Positions 42,389-51,100 are shown, counted from the stretch's first letter. The stretch: 64,000 nt of DNA from an uncultured Ruminococcus sp. (GCA_900538575.1 UPZA01000001.1:223487-287486); one strand, 5' to 3'. Numbers and translations: made by a program. Notes: generated by a model not told the origin, from the letters alone.

Positions 42389-42681
42389 TTAGAATCCCCC
42401 TTAATTTCGAGCAGGACGCTCATTATACGATCAAGCTGTCTTCTCGTATTGTCCTGTTCTCTGAAAAAGTCCTCTCTGGTAATATAGTCTGCCTTTACTT
42501 TGGCAATATCCTTTTTACATTCATCAAGCTCAGTACGTCTTATACATGTTTCTTTTATTTCAGATACATCAAGCTTGCAACAATCAAGTTCTGTTATAGT
42601 ACGTTTCAAAAAATATGAGATAATGGCGAGACCGCCAGTCAGAGCTACTTCAATGATCATCGTGAAAATCTCCTGATTCAT
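42385..42681 (-). CDS. Mu gp25-like membrane-anchored coiled-coil protein (DUF2730)
   Basis: 98 residues: an N-terminal transmembrane helix (MIIEVALTGGLAIISYFLKR) and a charged coiled coil (FREQDNTRRQLDRIMSVLLE). This matches the shape and place of Mu gp25. First gene after the palindrome at 42708-42744. Confidence 0.68.
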   Translation of the reverse strand: MNQEIFTMIIEVALTGGLAIISYFLKRTITELDCCKLDVSEIKETCIRRTELDECKKDIAKVKADYITREDFFREQDNTRRQLDRIMSVLLEIKGDSK

Positions 42682-42707
42682 TTTATCCTCCCTTCAAAAA
42701 AATAAAA

Positions 42708-42744
42708 AGTATATAATGTATAAATAAATTATACATTATATACT
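42708..42744. promoter_or_regulatory. 37-bp palindrome, candidate middle promoter/Mor site
   Basis: Arms AGTATATAATGTATAA and TTATACATTATATACT are perfectly complementary (16 bp) with a 5-base loop. On the minus strand the arms contain TATAAT boxes, and the gp25-like gene starts 27 nt downstream. No good -35 is seen, as expected for a promoter activated by Mor. A terminator role is also possible, as a T-run follows on the minus strand. Confidence 0.55.
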
Positions 42745-42788
42745 TACTTTAGAAAAATCACGAATTTAAATGTATTTTGGGTTTCGCT

Positions 42789-43097
42789 TTAAAAACTCAG
42801 CTGCCCCTCCATAGGTGTATTTTTTATAGCTCTAAGCTTATCGGCTGTTATTTCCCGTATAGTTTTTTCCGATAGATTATACTCATTAGCCAATTCCCGA
42901 TAGTTATAACCATTGAATTTATCGCATATTTCATTATTACGATTAATCTTCATTACTGTATCAGCTTTACAAACATATACAAAGCCACCGCCATAATATT
43001 TCACGAGTTTTTTATATGCGTCAATCCCTATCAGTTCCGCGAGATCGTGCTGATCGCCGTTAAGCTGTTCAAGTGTTATATCTTCTATTTCCATCAT
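42789..43097 (-). CDS. Mor-like middle transcription activator
   Basis: 102 residues: LVKYYGGGFVYVCKADTVMK then FNGYNYRELANEYNLSEKTI, the YGG(x)VYxPK and HTH parts of the Mor/C family. In Mu, Mor turns on middle genes with host RNA polymerase. It overlaps GemA by 4 nt. Confidence 0.87.
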   Translation of the reverse strand: MMEIEDITLEQLNGDQHDLAELIGIDAYKKLVKYYGGGFVYVCKADTVMKINRNNEICDKFNGYNYRELANEYNLSEKTIREITADKLRAIKNTPMEGQLSF

Positions 43098-43576
43098 ACA
43101 CCGGCTTTCTTTTCGGCAGACTCAACATATTTTTTCAGAGTGTCAATAAGCTTCCTGCCGTTATTAACGGAAATCATGCGAAACGGAGCTTTATTATCCG
43201 TATTTATTTCTACTTCGAGGATTTTTCTGACAGCGCCTTTCATGCGCTCTGAAGCCACTGCTCCGGAAGGACTGACTTCCTGCAGCTTATATATGAGGGA
43301 CCATGCTTTTTTCTGCTGTGCTTCTGTCATTTTTCCGGGCGGGACGTCAACTGGCTTTTTACGGGATTTGGACTTTTTTAAATTATTAGAACCTTTCATA
43401 CGGCTCATAAGCTCATGCTGTACTGAATAAGCTTCGGAGCCGGTTAGCTCCTTTATAGATTCTTTCCCGGTAATGCCGTAAACAAGTTGATGCAGCTCGT
43501 CCTCACGGCTGTTTTTATTTATTCCAAGACTTGAACCCATTGCATAAATAGCTTTTATCTGATTGACAGCTGCCAT
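43094..43576 (-). CDS. GemA-like regulatory protein (DUF1018)
   Basis: 160 residues: KAIYAMGSSLGINKNSREDE, HQLVYGITGKESIKELTGSE and a central linker of basic residues. This is the pattern of Mu gp16 (GemA), which modulates host gene expression. It sits between the DnaC-like gene and Mor. Confidence 0.85.
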   Translation of the reverse strand: MAAVNQIKAIYAMGSSLGINKNSREDELHQLVYGITGKESIKELTGSEAYSVQHELMSRMKGSNNLKKSKSRKKPVDVPPGKMTEAQQKKAWSLIYKLQEVSPSGAVASERMKGAVRKILEVEINTDNKAPFRMISVNNGRKLIDTLKKYVESAEKKAGV

Positions 43577-43589
43577 AAAAATTCCTCCT

Positions 43590-44363
43590 TTATTTTAATC
43601 TGAAATCCTTGCCATCGTCTTTAGGAATATTAATTTTAATAGACATCTCTGCTATTCTTCCGCCAATAGCTTTATCCATGTGATAAATTTCATCAAGAGT
43701 CTGCTCCGAAGAAATGACTGTACACATTGAATTTCTATACCTATAATCAAGAATCTGAAAGGCAAGTCTGATATCGGCGTCAGTCGCTCCTTCCTTGAAC
43801 AGATCATCTATATAAAGCACTTCGGGTTTTTGGAGTTCTGATATTATCTCCTTATATTCCGGCTCGTTTACCATAGATTTTATAACAGGCGATTCCTCAA
43901 CCCAGAGCATATACCTGACCGAAAGTCCGATTTTGAGAAGCTGTCCGGAAATTGCAGTGCAAATATGTGTTTTCCCGCAGCCGTTCTGACCGCCGATAAA
44001 AAACCATCTTCCTTTATATGTCCTGACAAATTCTGAAGCATGTTCCTTGATTTGCTGCTGGAAAGGCTTGCTTGTTTTATACGAAGCAAATGTCTTTTTC
44101 TTTATCAGCGAAGCAATACCGGAGCATTTTAATCTGTCTATGCTTTCACGTTTTTTCATACATTCGCATTTTACCATAACCTCTGCATTGTCCCTTATTA
44201 CCGCAATATAGCCGCGGTTAAGGCACTTTTTACAGTCATATCCGGTAAGTTTTCCGGGAACACTGTTATATAAATCAACTTTAGCCTTGATAAAGTCATC
44301 ATAAGTAAGAGCCAAACGCTTTATTTTGGGTATCATGTCCGCAAGCTTCTCCATCGGCTTCAT
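43590..44363 (-). CDS. DnaC-like helicase loader ATPase
   Basis: 257 residues: an N-terminal zinc cluster (CKKCLNRGY and CECMKKR), Walker A FIGGQNGCGKTHICTAISG (about 143-161), Walker B VLYIDDLFK and a sensor IISSEQ. It belongs to the DnaC/IstB AAA+ group and loads the replicative helicase. Mu itself uses the host loader, so this gene suggests phage control of replisome assembly after transposition. It overlaps the upstream gene by 65 nt. Confidence 0.87.
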   Translation of the reverse strand: MKPMEKLADMIPKIKRLALTYDDFIKAKVDLYNSVPGKLTGYDCKKCLNRGYIAVIRDNAEVMVKCECMKKRESIDRLKCSGIASLIKKKTFASYKTSKPFQQQIKEHASEFVRTYKGRWFFIGGQNGCGKTHICTAISGQLLKIGLSVRYMLWVEESPVIKSMVNEPEYKEIISELQKPEVLYIDDLFKEGATDADIRLAFQILDYRYRNSMCTVISSEQTLDEIYHMDKAIGGRIAEMSIKINIPKDDGKDFRLK

Positions 44364-44586
44364 CCTCCCATCTGCGGTTATTCAGATATGTTGACGGATA
44401 CGGCATAAACTGTCGATTTTGCTTTACCCAGTTTATATCTTTCTTCTGCATTTCAAGCGCTGATAAAATAGTATTTAAAAGCTTTTCATCCGGATTCAAC
44501 TTTTTAAAAGCTCTGAAAGCCTTTGATTTATCTTTTTTCTTTGGATACGAGCTGTAGAATATTTCAAACATCATTTCAATATCCAT
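44299..44586 (-). CDS. Phage replisome-organiser C-terminal-like protein
   Basis: 95 residues: FEIFYSSYPKKKDKSKAFRA to QFMPYPSTYLNNRRWEDEAD. The YPKK...W...PYPSTYLNNRRWED pattern is the C-terminal part seen in phage replication proteins partnered with DnaC. It may link the replication start complex to the loader downstream. Confidence 0.7.
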   Translation of the reverse strand: MDIEMMFEIFYSSYPKKKDKSKAFRAFKKLNPDEKLLNTILSALEMQKKDINWVKQNRQFMPYPSTYLNNRRWEDEADGEACGHDTQNKAFGSYL

Positions 44587-44593
44587 AATAGCC

Positions 44594-44770
44594 TTACCTT
44601 GTCACAAACTGCCTACGAAGCTTCTCCATAGCTTCACTGTGACGCTCTCTTTCAGAATAATGAAAGCAGCATTCATAAAATTCAACATCTTTGGTAAACT
44701 TTGTGCAGTATAGTCCTTCGTTACCACATGAATGCTGACAGTTCTTACAGCAGTTTTCGTTGTTAATCAT
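44594..44770 (-). CDS. Small cysteine-rich protein
   Basis: 58 residues, start at 44770 by the GAGGAGG site. CCKNCQHSCGNEGLYCTKF has closely spaced Cys, probably a zinc knuckle. Unknown role. Overlaps the previous gene by 8 nt. Confidence 0.62.
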   Translation of the reverse strand: MINNENCCKNCQHSCGNEGLYCTKFTKDVEFYECCFHYSERERHSEAMEKLRRQFVTR

Positions 44771-45155
44771 CTCCATCCTCCTCTGTTTTTTCCTCATATT
44801 CACGTTTTGTTATAACTCGGACATCAGATTCCATTACTTTTGCTGTATTGGCTATTGTTTTTATTTGCATTTTAAGAAAATTTTCATTAAGATCAGAAGA
44901 ATCAGCTATTCGGCATTCCTGAAATGTGATGCTCGGATACCCGACTGAACCCATTCCGCCCCATATGCATGAGTTTCTTACTTCAAAATATATAGTGACA
45001 GTGATATTAATAAGTTCTTTTATTTCAGCAGATGTTATTTCAGGAAATTCAGCTATTAAATTTTTATCCTTGTACTGCCTGCAATTTTCAGCGCTTTTAT
45101 AATTAGCGCTGTCAATACAGACTTTCTTATGATAGCAATTTTCACATTTCGTCAT
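44763..45155 (-). CDS. Cys-rich N-terminal small phage protein
   Basis: 130 residues, start at 45155 after GGAGTGA. MTKCENCYHKKVCIDSANYK is a zinc-binding start found in many phage early proteins; the rest is a mixed fold ending in an acidic tail (KTEEDGDD). Function unknown. Confidence 0.65.
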   Translation of the reverse strand: MTKCENCYHKKVCIDSANYKSAENCRQYKDKNLIAEFPEITSAEIKELINITVTIYFEVRNSCIWGGMGSVGYPSITFQECRIADSSDLNENFLKMQIKTIANTAKVMESDVRVITKREYEEKTEEDGDD

Positions 45156-45168
45156 TTTTCTATCACTC

Positions 45169-45918
45169 CTATATATCAAGTCCCAGTGAATTATCAATGT
45201 CGAATTCATCTTCAACATCAAGTACAATCGGCGTTTCGTTGTAATACAAGTTCAAAAGCAGCGTCTGAAACTTATTGTAAGACGTGATTTTCACCATTTC
45301 CTTTACGCTGTGACCTTCAAAGTAAACACCGCTTAAGTGCCCCCATCCTGGTTTATCTAATTTTCTAAAAATTGAAAAACCAAAATCACAGGTAAAAATA
45401 TCTTTTCTTTTATCGCCAAAATACGTTAATGAGTTTGACGGCTCTTCTTTAGATATACTGCAATCAAGAAAACCATGTTCGCTTTCATCCATAGATGTAT
45501 AAAATTCGTTATTAAGTTCGTACTTTTCATTTTCTTCTAAGTCTTCAATTTGCCAATCGCGATAAGCTTTAAAAATTTCAGATAACTTAATACTTTCATA
45601 TTTAAGCATAAATATATCTTCAAAAGTGTCTGAAACTTTCTTTGCTATATCTTCCTTCAGATATTCTTCGGTAATCTGTTTAAGCTTTTCGCAGATAAAT
45701 GAATTATACCCGGTAAAATCAAGGGTATCAAGGCAAGGCGAAATCTGACTTTCAACCATTTCTCGGATTTTCTTCCTTATTCCATATCCGTCAAACGCAG
45801 AGGCTACCGAATCAAGTACAAGACTGTGAAGCTTGCTTTCAATGTGATTTTTGATTTCTCCGCTTGTCTCCATTTCGTCAATTTTTTTCTGCGCAATTTC
45901 ATTAATATTAATGCTCAT
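45169..45918 (-). CDS. Hypothetical early phage protein
   Basis: 249 residues from the ATG at 45918 (AAAGGAGAAA upstream). MSININEIAQKKIDEMETSG begins a long helical half; the C-terminal half is beta-rich (GHLSGVYFEGHSVKEMVKIT). No family recognised. Confidence 0.65.
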   Translation of the reverse strand: MSININEIAQKKIDEMETSGEIKNHIESKLHSLVLDSVASAFDGYGIRKKIREMVESQISPCLDTLDFTGYNSFICEKLKQITEEYLKEDIAKKVSDTFEDIFMLKYESIKLSEIFKAYRDWQIEDLEENEKYELNNEFYTSMDESEHGFLDCSISKEEPSNSLTYFGDKRKDIFTCDFGFSIFRKLDKPGWGHLSGVYFEGHSVKEMVKITSYNKFQTLLLNLYYNETPIVLDVEDEFDIDNSLGLDI

Positions 45919-45969
45919 TATTTCTCCTTTTATTGACATTGCCATTTTTAAAGAAGGGAAGGATAATTA

Positions 45970-46134
45970 ATGCTAATAGATACAGTTAAAAATATATGTA
46001 TCACTCTAATTGAAGTACTTCAATTAAAATCACAAATAAAACATGATATTCCCTTAATTGGAATAATATCTGTATTAAGTACCCTTGTTTTAATTCGTAA
46101 AATTTCTTATAAAATGGCTCGTAAATCATTTTAA
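45970..46134 (+). CDS. Small membrane peptide on the opposite strand
   Basis: 54 residues: an amphipathic N-terminal helix (MLIDTVKNICITLIEVLQLK), then IPLIGIISVLSTLVLIRKIS and a basic end. The RBS GAAGGGAAGG precedes the ATG. The hairpin GCCTGTA to TACGGGC with ATTTTT follows at 46149-46171. It is the only plus-strand gene within the leftward early operon. Possibly another membrane toxin or lysis-control peptide. Confidence 0.5.
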   Translation: MLIDTVKNICITLIEVLQLKSQIKHDIPLIGIISVLSTLVLIRKISYKMARKSF

Positions 46135-46148
46135 TATATTTTGTCTTT

Positions 46149-46171
46149 GCCTGTAAAAATACGGGCATTTT
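46149..46171 (+). terminator. Terminator of the small membrane peptide gene
   Basis: GCCTGTA AAAA TACGGGC ATTTTT, with one G-T pair; it also lies just before the stop of the minus-strand gene at 46173. Confidence 0.55.
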
Positions 46172-46172
46172 T

Positions 46173-46826
46173 CTATTCACTTAAACTTTCTACTGCAACC
46201 TTTGTGCTTTGTTCAACACAAACAGCAGCATTAATATTAAGTATAAACTGTTCAAAAGCCGGTTGAGAAAATACGCCGCTGTTATTCAGCTTAATTATTG
46301 ACCGGATTTTATTCCACGAAATAATTTCAGCTACTAAATAGGCATTATCGCTTGCCTCTTCTTCTGATAGCCCGCCGATTTTCATGAGATTCTTTTTGTC
46401 TGTTTCAAAGCTTTTTCCGTTAAGCTTCTTCATCAGCGACTTCTTAGCCTTTTCGTCACAATTCAAACTGCTGATAATTTCCTCAACGCTGCCCTCACAG
46501 TACTCCTTATTCCAAACGGCTGCTGCAATTCTTTTTCCCTCGGCATTAAGTTCGATTTTTTGTGTTACATTAACAAGGTCATTGTAAGCTTTTCCAAAAA
46601 TATCAACAAACAAGGACGGCAGCACATTTGAAACTTTATCGGCAAGTGTTACAGTTGCTTTGCCGGAAGTTCCTGAGAATGAAACAGATTTGTATTTTGT
46701 ATCCTCCAGAGCGCTTTCGCCGAGAATCTGAAGTTTGGACTGTAATGAAGAATACTCATCATCAAGCGCTGACTGCTCTTTCTTAATTGCTGCCATTCTG
46801 TCAATGATCTGTTTCACTTCCATCAT
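46173..46826 (-). CDS. Hypothetical coiled-coil semi-early protein
   Basis: 217 residues. The N-terminal coiled coil (IDRMAAIKKEQSALDDEYSS) and helical C-terminus have no family I recognise. It sits between the AbrB-like gene and the early hypothetical genes, where Mu carries gam and other non-essential genes; similarity to Gam is not evident. Confidence 0.62.
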   Translation of the reverse strand: MMEVKQIIDRMAAIKKEQSALDDEYSSLQSKLQILGESALEDTKYKSVSFSGTSGKATVTLADKVSNVLPSLFVDIFGKAYNDLVNVTQKIELNAEGKRIAAAVWNKEYCEGSVEEIISSLNCDEKAKKSLMKKLNGKSFETDKKNLMKIGGLSEEEASDNAYLVAEIISWNKIRSIIKLNNSGVFSQPAFEQFILNINAAVCVEQSTKVAVESLSE

Positions 46827-47059
46827 ACCGCCTCCTTCATTTTAACAGCACAATCAGAGCAAACGCATACATCCTTGTATTTTTTTACAGATTCATGAGC
46901 ACCGCAGAATCTGCACAAATCAATATGCGGTCTGATAGTCAAGCTGCCATCCTCCTGCGGTATTAAGTCTACCGCCATATTCGGCTGCCACCCCATGTCA
47001 GCCCTCAGAGCTTTCGGAATTGTAATTCCGGCCTTACTTGTAAGTTTTTTTGATATCAT
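46823..47059 (-). CDS. AbrB/SpoVT-like DNA-binding protein with zinc finger
   Basis: 78 residues: an AbrB swapped-hairpin start (KKLTSKAGITIPKALRADMG), followed by CRFCGAHESVKKYKDVCVCS, two CxxC-type pairs forming a zinc ribbon. Likely a transcription regulator of semi-early genes. The stop overlaps the next start by 4 nt. Confidence 0.75.
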   Translation of the reverse strand: MISKKLTSKAGITIPKALRADMGWQPNMAVDLIPQEDGSLTIRPHIDLCRFCGAHESVKKYKDVCVCSDCAVKMKEAV

Positions 47060-47163
47060 ATTTTCCCTCCTTCATATTTTATCCCTGACTCTGCATTTAT
47101 ACGGACTTGTCACCGTTCCGGACGCATATCCGAAGCTGCATTAGGGTTGAGGGGGATGCCCCC

Positions 47164-47358
47164 TCATTTTCTTTTAGCGCATAGCGCTCTTATTATAGGC
47201 TTATATTCAATTCTTCCGTTTTTCATATCCCTTCCAATTCTTCGATTGACTTCTCTGGATATGGATGTAAAAGCCGAATACTTTTTACAATCTATATGGC
47301 AAACGCCGTTTTCTTTCCTATCCTTACAATTTCTGCAGGGATTGGGTACTTTTCTCAT
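47164..47358 (-). CDS. Small Cys-rich basic protein
   Basis: 64 residues: MRKVPNPCRNCKDRKENGVC with Cys at 8, 11, 20 and 24, then a basic helix. Probably binds zinc. A 4-nt overlap with the preceding gene. Unknown role. Confidence 0.6.
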   Translation of the reverse strand: MRKVPNPCRNCKDRKENGVCHIDCKKYSAFTSISREVNRRIGRDMKNGRIEYKPIIRALCAKRK

Positions 47359-47627
47359 TTTTTAACTCCTATATTTTTTAAAGGCTTAAATCCGATAATC
47401 CCATGACATCTGCGTTTAAAATTTCCTTGCTTATACATTCCTGTTTCTTGGAAGTCTTGTTCTGAATAAATACCAGCACAATTACAAAATTCCGGATGCC
47501 GTAGGTTAGGAAAGTACATCTTAAATATTAAAGCAGCTTCTCTCATATTCTTAGCTTTTACTATAATCCATCCTCCGTAAAAAGGTTGACTTTTATCTGT
47601 GCCAAAGGTAAAATAAAAATTTTCCAT
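47355..47627 (-). CDS. Hypothetical 90-residue protein
   Basis: MENFYFTFGTDKSQPFYGGW and FPNLRHPEFCNCAGIYSEQD are visible; similar small proteins with a GTD..PF.GG motif occur in clostridial phages, with no known function. Confidence 0.62.
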   Translation of the reverse strand: MENFYFTFGTDKSQPFYGGWIIVKAKNMREAALIFKMYFPNLRHPEFCNCAGIYSEQDFQETGMYKQGNFKRRCHGIIGFKPLKNIGVKK

Positions 47628-47628
47628 A

Positions 47629-47973
47629 TTACTCCTCTTTCATTAAAAAGTTATATTCTTCATAGAAAAACGTTAATTCTCTGTTTAAATTATTTCTTTC
47701 AAAGCTTTTCAAAGTTTCTTGCAAGGAAGTGTTAAGAGCTTTTATTCTTCTGTCAACATGTTCACTTGTTTCCTTTCGAATCTTATTTTCCTTATACTCT
47801 AATACTGCACACATAATAATAAAAGCGGCGCTTAGAATAATGAATATTTTAATTAATAGGATCATATACGCTGCAAAGCTTAATAACGATAAAATCCCAA
47901 AACTCAGCTCGGTTACATACAGCTTGCCGCATTTGCGTTTTGCGCTTTTTAAAATCCATTCTTCGTATGTCAT
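47629..47973 (-). CDS. Small two-helix membrane protein
   Basis: 114 residues from the ATG at 47973 behind AAGGAG; the open frame extends 6 codons further to a TTG. Two transmembrane helices (LSFGILSLLSFAAYMILLIK and an adjacent one), then a charged coiled coil. Possibly superinfection or lysis-timing related; not shown. Confidence 0.62.
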   Translation of the reverse strand: MTYEEWILKSAKRKCGKLYVTELSFGILSLLSFAAYMILLIKIFIILSAAFIIMCAVLEYKENKIRKETSEHVDRRIKALNTSLQETLKSFERNNLNRELTFFYEEYNFLMKEE

Positions 47974-47987
47974 AAATCTCCTTATTT

Positions 47988-48096
47988 TCAAACATTCTTT
48001 TTAAGCGTTCTAACAGTGTCCGTATGTTTATGTATAATAGTAACAGATTCCTTGTTTTCTCTTAAAACAAGCCATCGGACGTGTTCCTCTTTTCAT
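47988..48096 (-). pseudogene. Small early gene with one-base frameshift
   Basis: ATG at 48096 behind GGAGGTTAG leads into MKRGT... and an early stop. Dropping one A of AAAA gives KEEHVRWLVLRENKESVTII, then HKHTDTVRTLKKNV and a stop at 47988, a 35-residue protein. Either a real indel or a base-call error. Confidence 0.45.
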
Positions 48097-48107
48097 AAAC
48101 TAACCTC

Positions 48108-49040
48108 CTAAATTTGCATATCCATAAACTTCATCATAGCGATAAGTCCCTTATAGCTGTAATCCTCGTTATCATAGGCGTTAGAAAAAAGATTAATAGC
48201 TCCTCTTAATGCCTGCGGAGTTTTTGCGATTTTCCACAGAAGATCTATTTCCTTATCTTTGTGTTCAGCTTCAAGTATGGGAAATAGCTTTATGATATCA
48301 TCACGCTTGATTGCATCCTTTGTATATATTTTTCTTTGCTTGGTTCGGTTAGAAATCTGTGCAAACTCGGCTCGCTTACTTCCTAATCGGACAACAGTAT
48401 CTGTATTTCCTATAAAACAGATACCAAGGGTTTGTCCCTTATCATTAAAATAATCCGAAAAGCTCCTCAATACTTCGATTGTTGTGTAAGGCAGGTGCTG
48501 TGCTTCATCAAATATCAATACCATTCCATCAGTTAATTTCCCGGCTATTGATATCCAGAGCTTATCTCTTGTCTTTTCTGTCCCGGCTCCGACTCTATCG
48601 GCAAGTACTTCAAGCAGCGGTTTAATAGAAGCTATACAGTGATTTACTGTAATCAAAATGCTGTTAGTAGCATGATCTTTTATAAATTTGCGAGCAGCTT
48701 TTGTTTTACCAATTCCGGCGTCTCCGCAAGCTACTGCAAGTCCGCCTTTAACCTGACAGATTCGTATAATATCATATACTTCGCTTGATATACTTGTATC
48801 TGCATATTCAATTTCAGAATATGTAAGTTTAGCGCTTTCTTTTACTCCGAAGTAATTTTCAAGTATACTAAACAGCTGCTGAGGATCAGCAGGATATTTT
48901 TTATTCCTTAATTGCGATATCGTACTTCCGGAAATTCCTATAAGTTCAGAAAGCTTGGTTTGAGAAAGTCCTCGGCTCTTCTGAAGTTCATCCAGTTTAT
49001 TCAGCAACTCCAGCTGATGGGGAGTATATACAACATCCAT
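48108..49040 (-). CDS. MuB-like transposition target-activating AAA+ ATPase
   Basis: 310 residues: an N-terminal XRE-like HTH (RGLSQTKLSELIGISGSTIS), Walker A VACGDAGIGKTKAARKFI (about 104-121), Walker B GMVLIFDEAQHLPYTTIEVL (about 175-194), and sensor FIGNTDTVVRLG. This HTH plus AAA design matches Mu B. It captures target DNA and activates the transposase encoded 2 nt upstream. Confidence 0.92.
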   Translation of the reverse strand: MDVVYTPHQLELLNKLDELQKSRGLSQTKLSELIGISGSTISQLRNKKYPADPQQLFSILENYFGVKESAKLTYSEIEYADTSISSEVYDIIRICQVKGGLAVACGDAGIGKTKAARKFIKDHATNSILITVNHCIASIKPLLEVLADRVGAGTEKTRDKLWISIAGKLTDGMVLIFDEAQHLPYTTIEVLRSFSDYFNDKGQTLGICFIGNTDTVVRLGSKRAEFAQISNRTKQRKIYTKDAIKRDDIIKLFPILEAEHKDKEIDLLWKIAKTPQALRGAINLFSNAYDNEDYSYKGLIAMMKFMDMQI

Positions 49041-49042
49041 TA

Positions 49043-51034
49043 TTAATCTTCCTTTCGTTTAAGGCTATTTCGTTCCATTTTCTTTAAGTCTATTATGACT
49101 GTGCCTTCCGCTCCAGCCGCCTGCTTAACGTTTTCAAAATCAGGCTCATTTGCTTTTATCGGGATTATATTTGATGGCATATTTATTTTAAATATTTTAT
49201 CCTTTCTTTCATATGCCTTTCTCATCGTCATATCAAGCATTGTAATTTTCTGCTCGTTGCTGATATTCGCGGAAATTCCTTTGGTCTGTTCCTTAACAAA
49301 TTTTCCGACTGTTCTGATATATTTCTGACCATTTGCTATATCTTCTTTTATATTGCTTAGGTAATCGACAAGCAAATGATCGGCTAATTTCCATGTATAC
49401 AAATATTTATCGTCTTTATCGTATACTCGGACGCTCTCCAGATTAGCCGGATCGTAGCGAACGTAAACTTCCTTTTCAAGATTGAGAACGGTTTGCTTCA
49501 AATCCATATACCAGAGCTTTTCGCCAAACATTTCAATGTAAACCCCATTGCGTTTAATTTTCTGATATCTGGTTGACCTCATCATCATGAGATTTAGTTC
49601 TTCAGGGCTTGCTTGGCGTACTGATTTACATGTTTTATTCCAGACATCAAGCCTTGTCATTTCTTTATAGCATGGCTCTGATCCGCCGTAAGTCTGTAAA
49701 TTATAGTCACCATCTATCCATGTTTCAAAGAAATCCCGTATTTCATAATCTCTCGGCAGATTGCCATTTTTTACGCGCCTTTTCAGACTTTCCGGTCTTT
49801 CTAAAATCGTACCGCCGCAATATCCTTTGAAAATCTTTGAAAACTGTGACTTCACAGTTCCGAATGTACGCTCAATAGGTTTTGCTTTGGCATTTCTAAC
49901 AATAGCGTTTCTCATTTCAATGCCAAGCCTTTTTAAGATTGTAGGAGGATCGACAGCGATATCTTTGCGGCTTCCGTGGTTTCTGTGGCCTCTGCCGCCG
50001 ACATCATGCGTCAAAAATTCGCGACCGTTGTCGAAGTAAACGCATTTCGGAATACCGAATCTGCTGATACCATGTCTAAGTGCTAAAATAGTGGACCATG
50101 AATTTGGAGTATCCGTTATATTCCATCCTGTCAAAACTCCTGATTTGGCGTCAAGAAACGCCGTAAGATATAGTCTATGTATTTTACCTTCGTCATCAAG
50201 AGTTTGTACATCAAATGTATGGTTATCAGCTATCCAGCATTCATTTGCTTCAAGCTCATCATACATTCTTACCATATACGGCAGACATCTGTCATTAAAA
50301 GCCTTTTCTCCGTCCCTCATTAGTACCTTTACAGCATATTTTATATCATTTTCGATATGGCGCTGAAATGTCCTTAACGAAGGGATGCTTTCAACAAGTT
50401 CCGGGTAAAATTTTTCAGTCCAGTCAATTACACCGCGATAGCATTTAGCTGCTGTAGGCTGATTTTCATCCAGCCAGTAATCCAAAAACATTTCCCATAC
50501 TTGTGAAGGAATGGAGCTTGAGCCTTTATTCCAAGCTCCCCGCTTATCAACCAGTCCATAAGCATCGTTAGCCTTAAACGCTTTCAGCTTTCGATACAAG
50601 ACATCTCTGCTTATCTGCAGCTCCGGATGCTCAAGCTGACATTTTCCGATGTACATTTTATCGGCTTTTGCCTTATTTTCATATCTGCCCCTGATATTCA
50701 GCCATTCTTCAATAATACCCGTCCACAAATCCGCTTCCATACGCTCCGCCTCTGACATTTCCTCAAACGTTTTTGAAACGGTCTTCTTAAGCTTTTTAAC
50801 GGATTTTTTATCTTCTTTTATAGCCGGGAGATTGATATCGGCTTTAAGAGATTTATAATACTTTACCTGAAGCTCTTCCGGGAGAGCCGATACGGGAATC
50901 ATATAGCACATTTTCTTATTCTGCGGATGAGGATGTTGTTCGGCTTTTATTTTCCCATCCTTACAGAGCCGTTTAACATATCTTTCCGTACACTCTTTCA
51001 ACTCCGCAAATTCTTTTACAGTTAAATATTCCAA
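49043..51034 (-). CDS. MuA-like DDE transposase
   Basis: 663 residues. A winged-helix DNA-binding start (MEYLTVKEFAELKECTERYV), then the rve core with ECWIADNHTFDVQTL (first Asp), CVYFDNGREFLTHDVGG (second Asp) and AKPIERTFGTVKSQFSK (Glu). The C-terminal part (Mu-transposase C domain) ends with a basic tail for MuB contact. It catalyses strand transfer for integration and replicative transposition. Confidence 0.94.
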   Translation of the reverse strand: MEYLTVKEFAELKECTERYVKRLCKDGKIKAEQHPHPQNKKMCYMIPVSALPEELQVKYYKSLKADINLPAIKEDKKSVKKLKKTVSKTFEEMSEAERMEADLWTGIIEEWLNIRGRYENKAKADKMYIGKCQLEHPELQISRDVLYRKLKAFKANDAYGLVDKRGAWNKGSSSIPSQVWEMFLDYWLDENQPTAAKCYRGVIDWTEKFYPELVESIPSLRTFQRHIENDIKYAVKVLMRDGEKAFNDRCLPYMVRMYDELEANECWIADNHTFDVQTLDDEGKIHRLYLTAFLDAKSGVLTGWNITDTPNSWSTILALRHGISRFGIPKCVYFDNGREFLTHDVGGRGHRNHGSRKDIAVDPPTILKRLGIEMRNAIVRNAKAKPIERTFGTVKSQFSKIFKGYCGGTILERPESLKRRVKNGNLPRDYEIRDFFETWIDGDYNLQTYGGSEPCYKEMTRLDVWNKTCKSVRQASPEELNLMMMRSTRYQKIKRNGVYIEMFGEKLWYMDLKQTVLNLEKEVYVRYDPANLESVRVYDKDDKYLYTWKLADHLLVDYLSNIKEDIANGQKYIRTVGKFVKEQTKGISANISNEQKITMLDMTMRKAYERKDKIFKINMPSNIIPIKANEPDFENVKQAAGAEGTVIIDLKKMERNSLKRKED

Positions 51035-51100
51035 AAAATCGCCTCCTTCAGAAAAAAACTTGACGAATCCATTTTATTCTGATATACTATTATCAGAGCC

